Source: Phycisphaerae bacterium (GTDB lineage: Bacteria; Planctomycetota; Phycisphaerae; Sedimentisphaerales; Anaerobacaceae). Taken from it: 46,329 nt of DNA. Location of the stretch: the NCBI GenBank assembly GCA_012744475.1, contig JAAYBV010000004.1, forward strand, positions 1 to 46,329. The letters run 5' to 3'. The position numbers and the translations under genes are program-made. Positions 26,125-33,737 of the stretch are shown here, in pieces. A model generated the notes under the pieces. The model did not search any database. It was not told the origin of the DNA and saw only the letters and a program-made list of their open reading frames with translations. How positions within the stretch are numbered: position 1 is the stretch's first letter; every line of letters starts with the position of its first letter.

Positions 26125-27498
26125 ATGAGCGATCCGCGAAATGGCAGTGCGAGGATTCTGATTGGTGACGACCAGCCCGATGTGCTGCGGGCGCTGCGTC
26201 TGTTGCTGAAGCCCGAGGGCTACCGGATCGAGGCGGCCGGCTCGGCGGCGGAGATTCTTCGCGCTGTGGCCGAGCATGACTTCGACGTCGCGCTGCTGGA
26301 CCTGAACTACGTTCGCGGCAGCACCTCGGGACAGGAGGGCCTTGACCTTCTGTTCAAGATCCAGCAGATCGACGGCACCCTGCCCGTCGTGGTCATGACC
26401 GCCTGGAGCAGCGTCGAGCTGGCGGTGGAGGCCATGCGTCGCGGGGCCCGCGATTTCGTCACCAAGCCGTGGAAGAACGAGCGCCTTCTGACAATCCTGC
26501 GGACGCAGGTCGAATTGGGCCGGGCGCTGCGAAAGGGGCGACAGCTCGAACAGGAGAACCTCCTGCTGCGGAGCGAAGCCCGGCCGCTCCTGATCGGCGA
26601 GTCGCGGGCGATGCAACCGGTGCTGGAGGTCATCGCTCGCGTCGGACCTTCCGAAGCCAACGTGCTCATCACCGGAGAGAACGGCTCGGGCAAGGGTGTG
26701 GTGGCCCAGGCGCTCCATGCCGCTTCCTCAAGGAAGGACACCACGCTGGTGACGGTCAACACCGCCAGCATTGCCGAGACGATCTTCGAGAGCGAGCTGT
26801 TCGGGCACGTCGCCGGCGCGTTTACCGACGCCAGAACGGACCGGCTCGGGCGTTTCAAACTGGCGGACCGGGCGACCCTGTTCCTCGATGAGATCGCCAG
26901 CATTCCGGTGAACCTCCAGTCGAAACTCCTGCGCGTCCTGGAAAGCGGGGAATTCGAGCCGGTCGGGTCCTCGAAGACCCTTCGTGTGGACGTTCGGGTC
27001 CTCTCAGCGACCAACGCGAATATTGATGAGGAAGTCCGCGCAGGCCGGTTCCGTCAGGACCTGCTCTACCGACTGCAAACGATTCGTCTGCACGTGCCTG
27101 CGTTGCGAGAGCGTCGGGAGGATATTCCGCTGCTGGCGGCGCATTTTCTGCGTCGATATGCGGTTCGCTATCGCAAGGACCTGACTGGTTTCGACGCGGC
27201 ATCGATGCAGGTGCTTCTGGATTATTCCTGGCCGGGCAACGTTCGCCAACTCGGTCACACGGTGGAACGGGCCGTCCTGATGGCCCAGGAACCGGTGGTG
27301 CGAGCGAGCGATCTGGGGCTCGAGCCGATCGCCGGCATTCGGCCGGCATTTGACGAGATGACGTTGGGGCAAGTTGAGCAAGTGCTCGTGCGGAAAGCCC
27401 TGTCTCGATTCCAGGGCGACGTCAGCAAGGCCGCCGAGTCCCTGGGGCTCAGTCGAGCGGCCCTGTACCGGCGCATGGAGAAGTACCACATCCAGTGA
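26125..27498 (+). CDS. NtrC-family sigma-54-dependent response regulator
   Basis: This 457-residue protein has a receiver domain (acidic pair Asp15-Asp16, phospho-acceptor Asp59 in VALLDL, Thr92, Lys114), then an AAA+ sigma-54 activation domain with Walker A GENGSGKG (184-191), the sigma-54 contact loop GAFTDA (231-236; the consensus is GAFTGA), Walker B LFLDEI (~252-257) and the LLYRLQTIRLHVPALRERREDI block. A Fis-type helix-turn-helix (VSKAAESLGLSRAALYRRMEKYHI) ends the protein. It is paired with the histidine kinase directly downstream. A strong sigma-54 promoter at 33589 before the ABC operon is a likely target. Confidence 0.93.
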   Translation: MSDPRNGSARILIGDDQPDVLRALRLLLKPEGYRIEAAGSAAEILRAVAEHDFDVALLDLNYVRGSTSGQEGLDLLFKIQQIDGTLPVVVMTAWSSVELAVEAMRRGARDFVTKPWKNERLLTILRTQVELGRALRKGRQLEQENLLLRSEARPLLIGESRAMQPVLEVIARVGPSEANVLITGENGSGKGVVAQALHAASSRKDTTLVTVNTASIAETIFESELFGHVAGAFTDARTDRLGRFKLADRATLFLDEIASIPVNLQSKLLRVLESGEFEPVGSSKTLRVDVRVLSATNANIDEEVRAGRFRQDLLYRLQTIRLHVPALRERREDIPLLAAHFLRRYAVRYRKDLTGFDAASMQVLLDYSWPGNVRQLGHTVERAVLMAQEPVVRASDLGLEPIAGIRPAFDEMTLGQVEQVLVRKALSRFQGDVSKAAESLGLSRAALYRRMEKYHIQ

Positions 27499-27566
27499 TC
27501 GGTTCGCGCCCGTCCTCGCGTCGACGCGATCCCGGTGGATATCGGGATTCGACCTGGGAGAAACAG

Positions 27567-28937
27567 ATGAGCGCTCTGTCACGGCGTCTGACATACGAGC
27601 AACGAATCTTTCTTCTGAGCCTGATGGCCGGTCTGGTGGGTTCCGTTCCGGCCGTTGTCCTGCTTCTGGCCTCCGGGTACAGCGTCAGGACACAGGTGAC
27701 AGTGATCGTGTTGCTCGCGCTCGTGGCGCTGGGCATTGCTTCCAGCATCGCCGGCAGGGTGGCCTTTCCGCTTCGTACCTTGTCCAACCTCATGGGGGCC
27801 CTGCGGGAGGGGGATTACTCGATGCGGGCCAGAGGCGCCCGGCACGGCGATGCGCTGGGCGAGGCGATATGGGAGGTCAACGCGCTGGCCACCTCGCTGC
27901 GCGAACAGCGGCTGGGGGCGATCGAGGCGACCGTGCTGCTCCGCAAGGTTCTGGCGCAGATCGATGTGGCGATGTTCGGCTTCGACAATGACCGGAGACT
28001 CCAGTTGGTCAACGACAGCGGCCGGCGGCTGCTGGCCCGGACCGAAGAAGAGCTGATCGGTTGCCGCGCCGGTGAGCTGGGCTTGGCCGAGTGCCTCGAA
28101 GGCGCTACACCTCGTCTGACGGACATTGCGTTTCCGGGCGGTTCGGGGCGCTGGGAGCTGCGCCGAGGCAGCTACAGAGAGAAGGGCGTGTCACACCAAC
28201 TCCTTTTCCTGTCGGACCTTACGCGTACGCTTCATGAGGAGGAGCGTCGGGCCTGGGAGCGGCTGATTCGCACCCTTCGTCACGAAGTCAACAATAGCCT
28301 GACCCCCATTCAGTCGGTGGCCGAGAGCCTCAGGGCGTTGCTCGACCGCCGGCCGCGACCCGACGACTGGGATGACGACCTCCAGGAAGGTTTGGCGATC
28401 ATCGCGGAGCGGTCGGAGGCGCTGGACCGGTTCATCGGGGCCTATTCCCGGCTGGCCCACCTGCCGCAGCCGCAGTTCAACGCGGTGGATGTGACAGACC
28501 TGTTCCGCCGGGTTGTGGGCCTGGAGAAGCGGATGCCGGTGGTCGTGGAAGGCGGGCCGGAAGTGAGCGTCCGCGGCGACCGCGACCAACTGGAGCAACT
28601 GCTCATCAACGTGATCTCCAATGCCGTCGAATCGAGCCTGCTTGCCCATCCCGCCGGAGACGGCCGCGTCTCGGTCAGTTGGCGGACCGACTCGCACGCA
28701 TTCTGGGCGTATGTTGACGACGATGGCGTCGGCCTGGATGCGGCTATCGACGTTTTCGTCCCGTTCTATACGAGCAAGGAACACGGATCGGGGATTGGGC
28801 TGACGCTGTGCCGCCAGATCGCCGAGGCCCACGCCGGCGGCCTGACTCTTGAGAACCACCCCGACAAACCCGGCTGCCGCGCCACACTGAGGCTGCCGGC
28901 CGGAGAGGGTCTGAATCGGCGTCCGGCACAGGGGTAA
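27567..28937 (+). CDS. Membrane sensor histidine kinase (NtrY/NtrB-like)
   Basis: This 456-residue kinase has two N-terminal membrane segments (~13-34 and ~42-62) with almost no periplasmic loop, a HAMP linker (PLRTLSNLMGALREGDYSMR), a PAS-like domain (~132-225), a HisKA site with His239 in LRHEVNNSLTPIQSVAES, and an HATPase with N box (LLINVISNAVESSL), G1 (YVDDDGVGLD) and G2 (SKEHGSGIGLTLCRQI). RHEVNNSLTP is typical of kinases that partner NtrC-type regulators. The start ATG 27567 has GGGAG upstream; a GTG at 27495 overlapping the regulator stop is the alternative. The short sensor loop suggests sensing in the membrane or cytoplasm, for example envelope stress. Confidence 0.92.
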   Translation: MSALSRRLTYEQRIFLLSLMAGLVGSVPAVVLLLASGYSVRTQVTVIVLLALVALGIASSIAGRVAFPLRTLSNLMGALREGDYSMRARGARHGDALGEAIWEVNALATSLREQRLGAIEATVLLRKVLAQIDVAMFGFDNDRRLQLVNDSGRRLLARTEEELIGCRAGELGLAECLEGATPRLTDIAFPGGSGRWELRRGSYREKGVSHQLLFLSDLTRTLHEEERRAWERLIRTLRHEVNNSLTPIQSVAESLRALLDRRPRPDDWDDDLQEGLAIIAERSEALDRFIGAYSRLAHLPQPQFNAVDVTDLFRRVVGLEKRMPVVVEGGPEVSVRGDRDQLEQLLINVISNAVESSLLAHPAGDGRVSVSWRTDSHAFWAYVDDDGVGLDAAIDVFVPFYTSKEHGSGIGLTLCRQIAEAHAGGLTLENHPDKPGCRATLRLPAGEGLNRRPAQG

Positions 28938-28986
28938 CCTGTGCGCCGCCTGTGCTATGGAACGCTGGAACGATTTGCGGAGGATG

Positions 28987-29015
28987 GTAGGGGCGAATAA
29001 TCATTCGCCCGTACG
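28987..29015. repeat. GTAGGGG palindrome copy P9, intergenic
   Basis: GTAGGGGCGAAT, AATC, ATTCGCCCGTACG, between the histidine kinase and the multiheme gene. It may also act as a transcript end hairpin. It is the last copy seen; none lies in the remaining 17 kb. Confidence 0.88.
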
Positions 29016-29048
29016 TCCCCGAGAAGGTGTTGGTCAGAGGAGAAATGC

Positions 29049-32000
29049 ATGGGGACATACCGGTCCCAGGGTGGCAGCGGCAAGCGCGAGCTTGCCGATG
29101 GTTTAGGGCGCCTGCGAAGAGGTCTCCATCAGCAAGTTCGCGCTTGCCGCTGCCACACGCTCGTGGTCATAGCCGTGCTGACGCTTGGCGCCCAGACCAG
29201 TGCGAATCAGGCAGACTCCTGGCAGGCGGCTGTGCTGGAGGCGCAGGCTCAGGCGGCTTCGCTTGACCCTGGCAGCGACGCGTTCACCGCGGCGGCCGAG
29301 GAACTCTCGGTTCGGGCAGAACGCGAATTTCCGATGCAGTGGGACTGGTGCTTGCAGGACGCGGGACCGGACTTCGGCCGGTGGCTGTCGGCTTCCGCCG
29401 CTTCGGCGACAGCGCGACAGGCGGCGGACAAGGCGATCGCGGAACTCGGAGCCGATGGTAGCGACCTTCGGAATGACTTCGACCACCTTGTGAGTCAGTC
29501 CGCGCCCGCCGAGTCGAGACAATGGATCGAGTTGTACCTCCGCGCCGCCGGATTGCGTCGCGAGATGCGCCTGCGCAACCTGCATCGGCACTATCCTCAG
29601 TGGGTCTTCACGAAGCACTGCATCCTGGGCGGCTCGCACTACGCCTACACGGAGGGGCAGTCTGACGCCCAGCACGAGCGGCAGTTCGAGCCGGGTGCGG
29701 CCCTCTGCCGGCTGGAGATCGAAGGCGACCGGTGCGCCGTGCGCACGCTCATTGACGACCCCAACGGCGTCATCCGCGATCCGGACGTGTCCTGGGACGG
29801 CCGTCACGTGCTCTTCGCCTGGAAGAAGTCTGACCGCCAGGACGACTATCACCTCTACGAGATGGAGGTCGCGACAGGCTCGATCCGGCAGTTGACGCAC
29901 GGACTTGGCTTCGCAGACTACGAAGGAGTCTATCTGCCCAACGACGATATCGTCTTCAACTCGACTCGCTGCGTCCAGACGGTGGATTGCTGGTGGACGG
30001 AGGTGAGCAACCTCTACACGTGCGATCGCGACGGCCGGTATCTGCGCCGTCTGGCTTTCGATCAGGTCCACGACAACTTCCCGACGGTGATGCCCGACGG
30101 CCGGGTGATCTACACGCGCTGGGAATACAGCGATCGCGGACAACTCTTCGTCCAGGGCCTGTTTCAGATGAACCCTGACGGCACCGGCCAGACCGAGTTC
30201 TATGGCAACAACTCCTGGTTCCCGACCTCGCTGCTGCACGCTCGCGGCATCCCCGGCACGCAGAAGGTGGTCGCGACCTTCTCGGGCCATCATACGCTCC
30301 AGGTGGGCAAGCTGGGGATCGTGGACCCGGCAAGGGGCCGGCAGGAGAACAGCGGGGCCCGGTTGATCGCGCCCGTTCGCGAGACGCCGGCCGACCGCAT
30401 TGATTACTATGGACAGGACGGCGAGCTGTTTCAGTATCCGTATCCGCTCAGCGAGTCGGAGTTCGTGATTGCCTGCGCGCCGCTCGGCTGGTCACGCAAC
30501 CCGACGCGATTCAAGCTGTACTGGATCGCGGCCGACGGCCGTCGGGAGTTGTTGGCTGCCGATCCGGATGTTCCCTGCAACCAGGCTGTGCCCCTGGTGG
30601 CGCGACCCCGTCCACTGGTCCGTCCCAGTCTGGTCGACTACACCAAGACCACGGGCACGTGCTATCTTCAGGACATCTACGCGGGCCCAGGGCTGGAGGG
30701 TGTGACCCGAGGCACGATCCAGAAGCTTCGAGTGATTGCGTTGGACTATCGCGCGGCCGGCATGGGCTGGAACTACAACGCCGGTCCGGCCGGTGACGCG
30801 CTGGTCTGCACGCCGGCCGCCATCGGCAACGGGAGCTGGGACGTGAAGACCGTGTTGGGCGATGCCACCGTGCACCCCGACGGCTCGGCCTTCTTCAATC
30901 TGCCGGCGCGGACGCCCGTGTACTTTCAGGCGATCGACGCGCGCGGATATGCGGCGCAGACGATGCGAAGCTGGCTCACGGTGCAGCCGGGCGAGAATGT
31001 CTCCTGTCTCGGATGTCACGAATTAAAGAACAGCACGCTGCCCGCGCAGGCCAGACCAAGCAAGGCTTTTGCCGCCGGTCCACAGGATTTGGCTCCATTC
31101 CAGGGGCCGCCCCGAGGCTTCAGCTTCTCGCGCGAGATCCAGCCCATCCTGGATCGCAGTTGCGTCCGCTGTCACAACGATGCGCGGAAGCTCGAAGAAA
31201 GACTGGGTCACGTAGTCACGATACCGCCTTGTCCTGCTGTTGCGAGCGAAGCCGACAACGAGACCGCGTTCAGCCTGTGCAGCACGGCGGTGACCGAGAG
31301 TCTCGCGAAAAGGCGGTGGAGCGCAGGCTACCTGGCTTTGGTGCAGGCGACACAGAAAACGCTGGAAGGGCATCTCTATCTGGCGGGGACGAGCAACGCC
31401 TTGGTGAACTGGATCAGCGCGCAGTCGGTGCCCGATATGCTGCCGGCGTACTCGGCCGGGGCGGCCCGCAGCCGGTTGCTGAGCCTGCTGGCGGACGGCC
31501 ACTATGATGCTCAAGTCACGCCGGAGGAGATTGAGAGAATTGCCTGTTGGATCGACCTGCAGGTGCCTTTCTGCGGTGATTACCAGGAGGCGAGCCAGTG
31601 GACTGCTGAGGAACAGCAGCGATACGAGCACTTCCTCGCCAAACGTCGGCGCATGGAAGAGCTGGAACGTCGCAATATTGCTGCCCTGTTAGAAGCCTAC
31701 AGTCTCAAGACACAGGCGGCCGCACCGGCGCCAGGCGGCGACAACGGCACTGGCCTGTCACCCTCTGTGCTGGCCGTAAACGCAGCCACAGAAGAGCTTT
31801 ATGTCGCAGCGACTGGCGGTCGGCAGATTCTCGTCATTGACAGGACGACGTGCTTGGTCCATCGCAGGATCGATCTGCCCGAGGTGCCGTCAGGCGTCGC
31901 GATCTCTGCGAATGGCGTGAGTCTATACGTGACGGCAGGTGTGCCGGACGGGACGGTCTTGGTCATCGATTCGCAGACGGGCGCCGCGCGGGCGAGGATT

Positions 32001-33494
32001 CCCGCCGGGCATAGTCCGACGGCGCCGGTGCTCAGTACTGACGGGGGCACGCTTCTCGTATGCGACCGGTTTCGTTCGCGGCTGCTGGCCATCGACTTGG
32101 CCGCACAGACGATTAGGGGCGAACTGCCCGTCGGCCGCGAACCTGTCGCCGCCGCCTTGACGCCGGATGGTCGTCGCGTACTGGTCGCGAATCTGCTGCC
32201 CGCCGGGCCGGCCACGAGTCCGCGTGTCGCGGCCGAAGTGGTCGCGGTCAATGCCGCCGATCTGACGCTTGTCGGCCGCATCGGGTTGCCCAACGGCAGC
32301 ACGTCCGTCCGTGGCATCTGCGTGTCCCCGGACGGTGCGCATGCCTACGTCGTCCACACTCTGGCCCACCACCAACTGCCAACCACGCAGGTCGATCGGG
32401 GCTGGATGAACGCCAGCGCCCTGAGCATCATCGATATCCCCTCGTGGCGCCGGATCGCAACGGTGCTGCTGGACGATGTAGATCGCGGCGCCGCCAATCC
32501 CTGGGATGTGGTCTGCACCGGTGATGGCCGGTGGCTCTGCGTGAGCCACTCGGGCACACATGAGGTGAGCATCATCGATCGCCTCGCTCTGCATCGCAAG
32601 CTCGACCGAGTTGCAGCAGGGCCTGAGGATGTGGCCAGCGACCTATCGTTTCTGGTGGACTTGCGCCGGCGCGTCCGTCTGCCGGGCAAGGGACCACGTG
32701 ACATCGCCGTTGTCGGACAGACGCTCTATGTCGCCGAGTACTTCTCCGATTCCGTGGCCACCGTCGATCTGGGTGCGGACTTTGCGGACACACTGGTGTC
32801 GATTCCGCTGGGGCCGACGGCTGGTACAACTGATGTGCAGCGGGGAGAGATGTTCTTCCATGACGCCGATCTGTGTTTCCAGGGCTGGCAGAGCTGCGCC
32901 AGTTGCCACCCCGACGCCCGGACGGACGGCCTGAACTGGGACCTGCTCAACGACGGTCCGGGCACGCCCAGGAACACCAAGAGCATGCTCCGGTCGCATC
33001 GCACGCCACCGGCCATGAGCGTCGGCGTTCGCGAAACCGCCGAGGCCGCCGTTCGTGCCGGTCTGCACCACATCCAGTTCGTGGCGTCTGGCGAGGCCAA
33101 TGCCTCGGCCATCGACGCGTACCTGAAATCTATCGAGCCCCTTCCGAGCCCGTACGCCGCAGATCAGGACCTCATCGCCAAGGCCCAGAGAGGCAAAGGC
33201 GTCTTCGAGAAGGCCGGCTGCCAGGAATGTCACCCTGCGCCTCTCTACACGTCGCTGGCGCCCTATGACGTTGGGACGAGCAACTATTCGCCCCCACCCG
33301 GCCGGACCGGCGAAGCCTTTGACACGCCCACGCTGGTCGAACTGTGGCGTACGGCACCCTACCTCCACGACGGACGGGCCGCGACACTCGAAGAGGTACT
33401 GACCAAGTTCAACCCCGAAGACCGTCACGGCAAGACCTCGAACCTGAGTGAGACGGAGATCGATGACCTGACGGCGTTTCTGCTGTCTCTGTGA
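29049..33494 (+). CDS. Tetraheme double-propeller protein resembling fused hydrazine synthase alpha-beta-gamma
   Basis: This exported protein has 1481 residues. After a signal segment (TLVVIAVLTLGAQTSANQA, ~37-55) comes an HZS-alpha-like region: a propeller at ~190-560 (HCILGGSHYAYTEG, GVIRDPDVSWDGRHVLFAW, FNSTRCVQTVDCWWTEVSN) and two c-type heme sites, CLGCH (653-657) and CVRCH (705-709). Residues ~900-1265 form a YVTN propeller (VLVIDSQTGAARARIPAGHS), the fold of HZS-beta. The end is a diheme peroxidase/MauG-like domain with CASCH (1283-1287) and CQECH (1391-1395), the fold of HZS-gamma. The start ATG follows AGAGGAG. The first ~36 residues are encoded largely by a long inverted repeat. HZS-alpha-like domains are common in planctomycetes, so hydrazine synthesis should not be assumed. 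Confidence 0.85.
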   Translation: MGTYRSQGGSGKRELADGLGRLRRGLHQQVRACRCHTLVVIAVLTLGAQTSANQADSWQAAVLEAQAQAASLDPGSDAFTAAAEELSVRAEREFPMQWDWCLQDAGPDFGRWLSASAASATARQAADKAIAELGADGSDLRNDFDHLVSQSAPAESRQWIELYLRAAGLRREMRLRNLHRHYPQWVFTKHCILGGSHYAYTEGQSDAQHERQFEPGAALCRLEIEGDRCAVRTLIDDPNGVIRDPDVSWDGRHVLFAWKKSDRQDDYHLYEMEVATGSIRQLTHGLGFADYEGVYLPNDDIVFNSTRCVQTVDCWWTEVSNLYTCDRDGRYLRRLAFDQVHDNFPTVMPDGRVIYTRWEYSDRGQLFVQGLFQMNPDGTGQTEFYGNNSWFPTSLLHARGIPGTQKVVATFSGHHTLQVGKLGIVDPARGRQENSGARLIAPVRETPADRIDYYGQDGELFQYPYPLSESEFVIACAPLGWSRNPTRFKLYWIAADGRRELLAADPDVPCNQAVPLVARPRPLVRPSLVDYTKTTGTCYLQDIYAGPGLEGVTRGTIQKLRVIALDYRAAGMGWNYNAGPAGDALVCTPAAIGNGSWDVKTVLGDATVHPDGSAFFNLPARTPVYFQAIDARGYAAQTMRSWLTVQPGENVSCLGCHELKNSTLPAQARPSKAFAAGPQDLAPFQGPPRGFSFSREIQPILDRSCVRCHNDARKLEERLGHVVTIPPCPAVASEADNETAFSLCSTAVTESLAKRRWSAGYLALVQATQKTLEGHLYLAGTSNALVNWISAQSVPDMLPAYSAGAARSRLLSLLADGHYDAQVTPEEIERIACWIDLQVPFCGDYQEASQWTAEEQQRYEHFLAKRRRMEELERRNIAALLEAYSLKTQAAAPAPGGDNGTGLSPSVLAVNAATEELYVAATGGRQILVIDRTTCLVHRRIDLPEVPSGVAISANGVSLYVTAGVPDGTVLVIDSQTGAARARIPAGHSPTAPVLSTDGGTLLVCDRFRSRLLAIDLAAQTIRGELPVGREPVAAALTPDGRRVLVANLLPAGPATSPRVAAEVVAVNAADLTLVGRIGLPNGSTSVRGICVSPDGAHAYVVHTLAHHQLPTTQVDRGWMNASALSIIDIPSWRRIATVLLDDVDRGAANPWDVVCTGDGRWLCVSHSGTHEVSIIDRLALHRKLDRVAAGPEDVASDLSFLVDLRRRVRLPGKGPRDIAVVGQTLYVAEYFSDSVATVDLGADFADTLVSIPLGPTAGTTDVQRGEMFFHDADLCFQGWQSCASCHPDARTDGLNWDLLNDGPGTPRNTKSMLRSHRTPPAMSVGVRETAEAAVRAGLHHIQFVASGEANASAIDAYLKSIEPLPSPYAADQDLIAKAQRGKGVFEKAGCQECHPAPLYTSLAPYDVGTSNYSPPPGRTGEAFDTPTLVELWRTAPYLHDGRAATLEEVLTKFNPEDRHGKTSNLSETEIDDLTAFLLSL
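29071..29156. repeat. 86-bp inverted repeat inside the N-terminal coding region
   Basis: The left arm is 29071-29095 (GTGGCAGCGGCAAGC...) and the right arm 29132-29156 (ending GCTTGCCGCTGCCAC). They match at 24 of 25 positions around a 36-base centre. It encodes about 28 residues between the start codon and the signal peptide core of the tetraheme protein. Confidence 0.9.
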
Positions 33495-33588
33495 CTGCAA
33501 GTGTCCGAATCCGGGCGCGCCGATCCCAGAACCGGGCGCAGCCCCAGCGGTCCAGACGCCTTTCGGGCCTTACGGTGCGGTCCTCGCC

Positions 33589-33604
33589 TGGCACACTGTT
33601 TGCA
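33589..33604 (+). promoter_or_regulatory. Sigma-54 promoter upstream of the ABC export operon
   Basis: TGGCAC, ACTGT, TTGCA matches the -24/-12 consensus (TGGCAC-N5-TTGCW) with correct GG-N10-GC spacing. The expected transcript start is near 33616, with the first permease start at 33738. A sigma-54 activator and its kinase are encoded 5-7 kb upstream. Confidence 0.75.
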
Positions 33605-33645
33605 TGCGCTCCATGCGAAGACGGTGCGACTGCAAATGAGAAGGA

Positions 33646-33728
33646 GTTGACAGTTCACGGTTGGCAGTTGTCGGCCGGGAACCAGGAACCTGCGAACTGA
33701 CAACCGACAACCGGGAACTGTGAACTGG
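33646..33728 (+). repeat. CAGTT/AACTG hairpin element E1
   Basis: The left half carries CAGTT-type units (GTTGACAGTTCACGGTTGGC), the right half AACTG-type units (AACTGACAACCGACAACCGG), with a short centre at ~33675-33690. It can fold as a long imperfect hairpin. Its right end (GTGAACTGGAG) overlaps the Shine-Dalgarno sequence of the first permease. Confidence 0.8.
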
Positions 33729-33737
33729 AGTCATGCA

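Noticed and set aside
28966-28980. Sigma-54 promoter before the tetraheme gene (TGGAAC...TTTGC)
   Set aside because: The GG-to-GC spacing is 8 rather than 10 bases, so it does not meet the consensus.
29049-33494. Evidence that the organism is an anammox bacterium
   Set aside because: HZS-alpha-like domains occur in many planctomycetes without anammox, and no hydrazine dehydrogenase, hydroxylamine oxidoreductase or other anammox gene is in the window.
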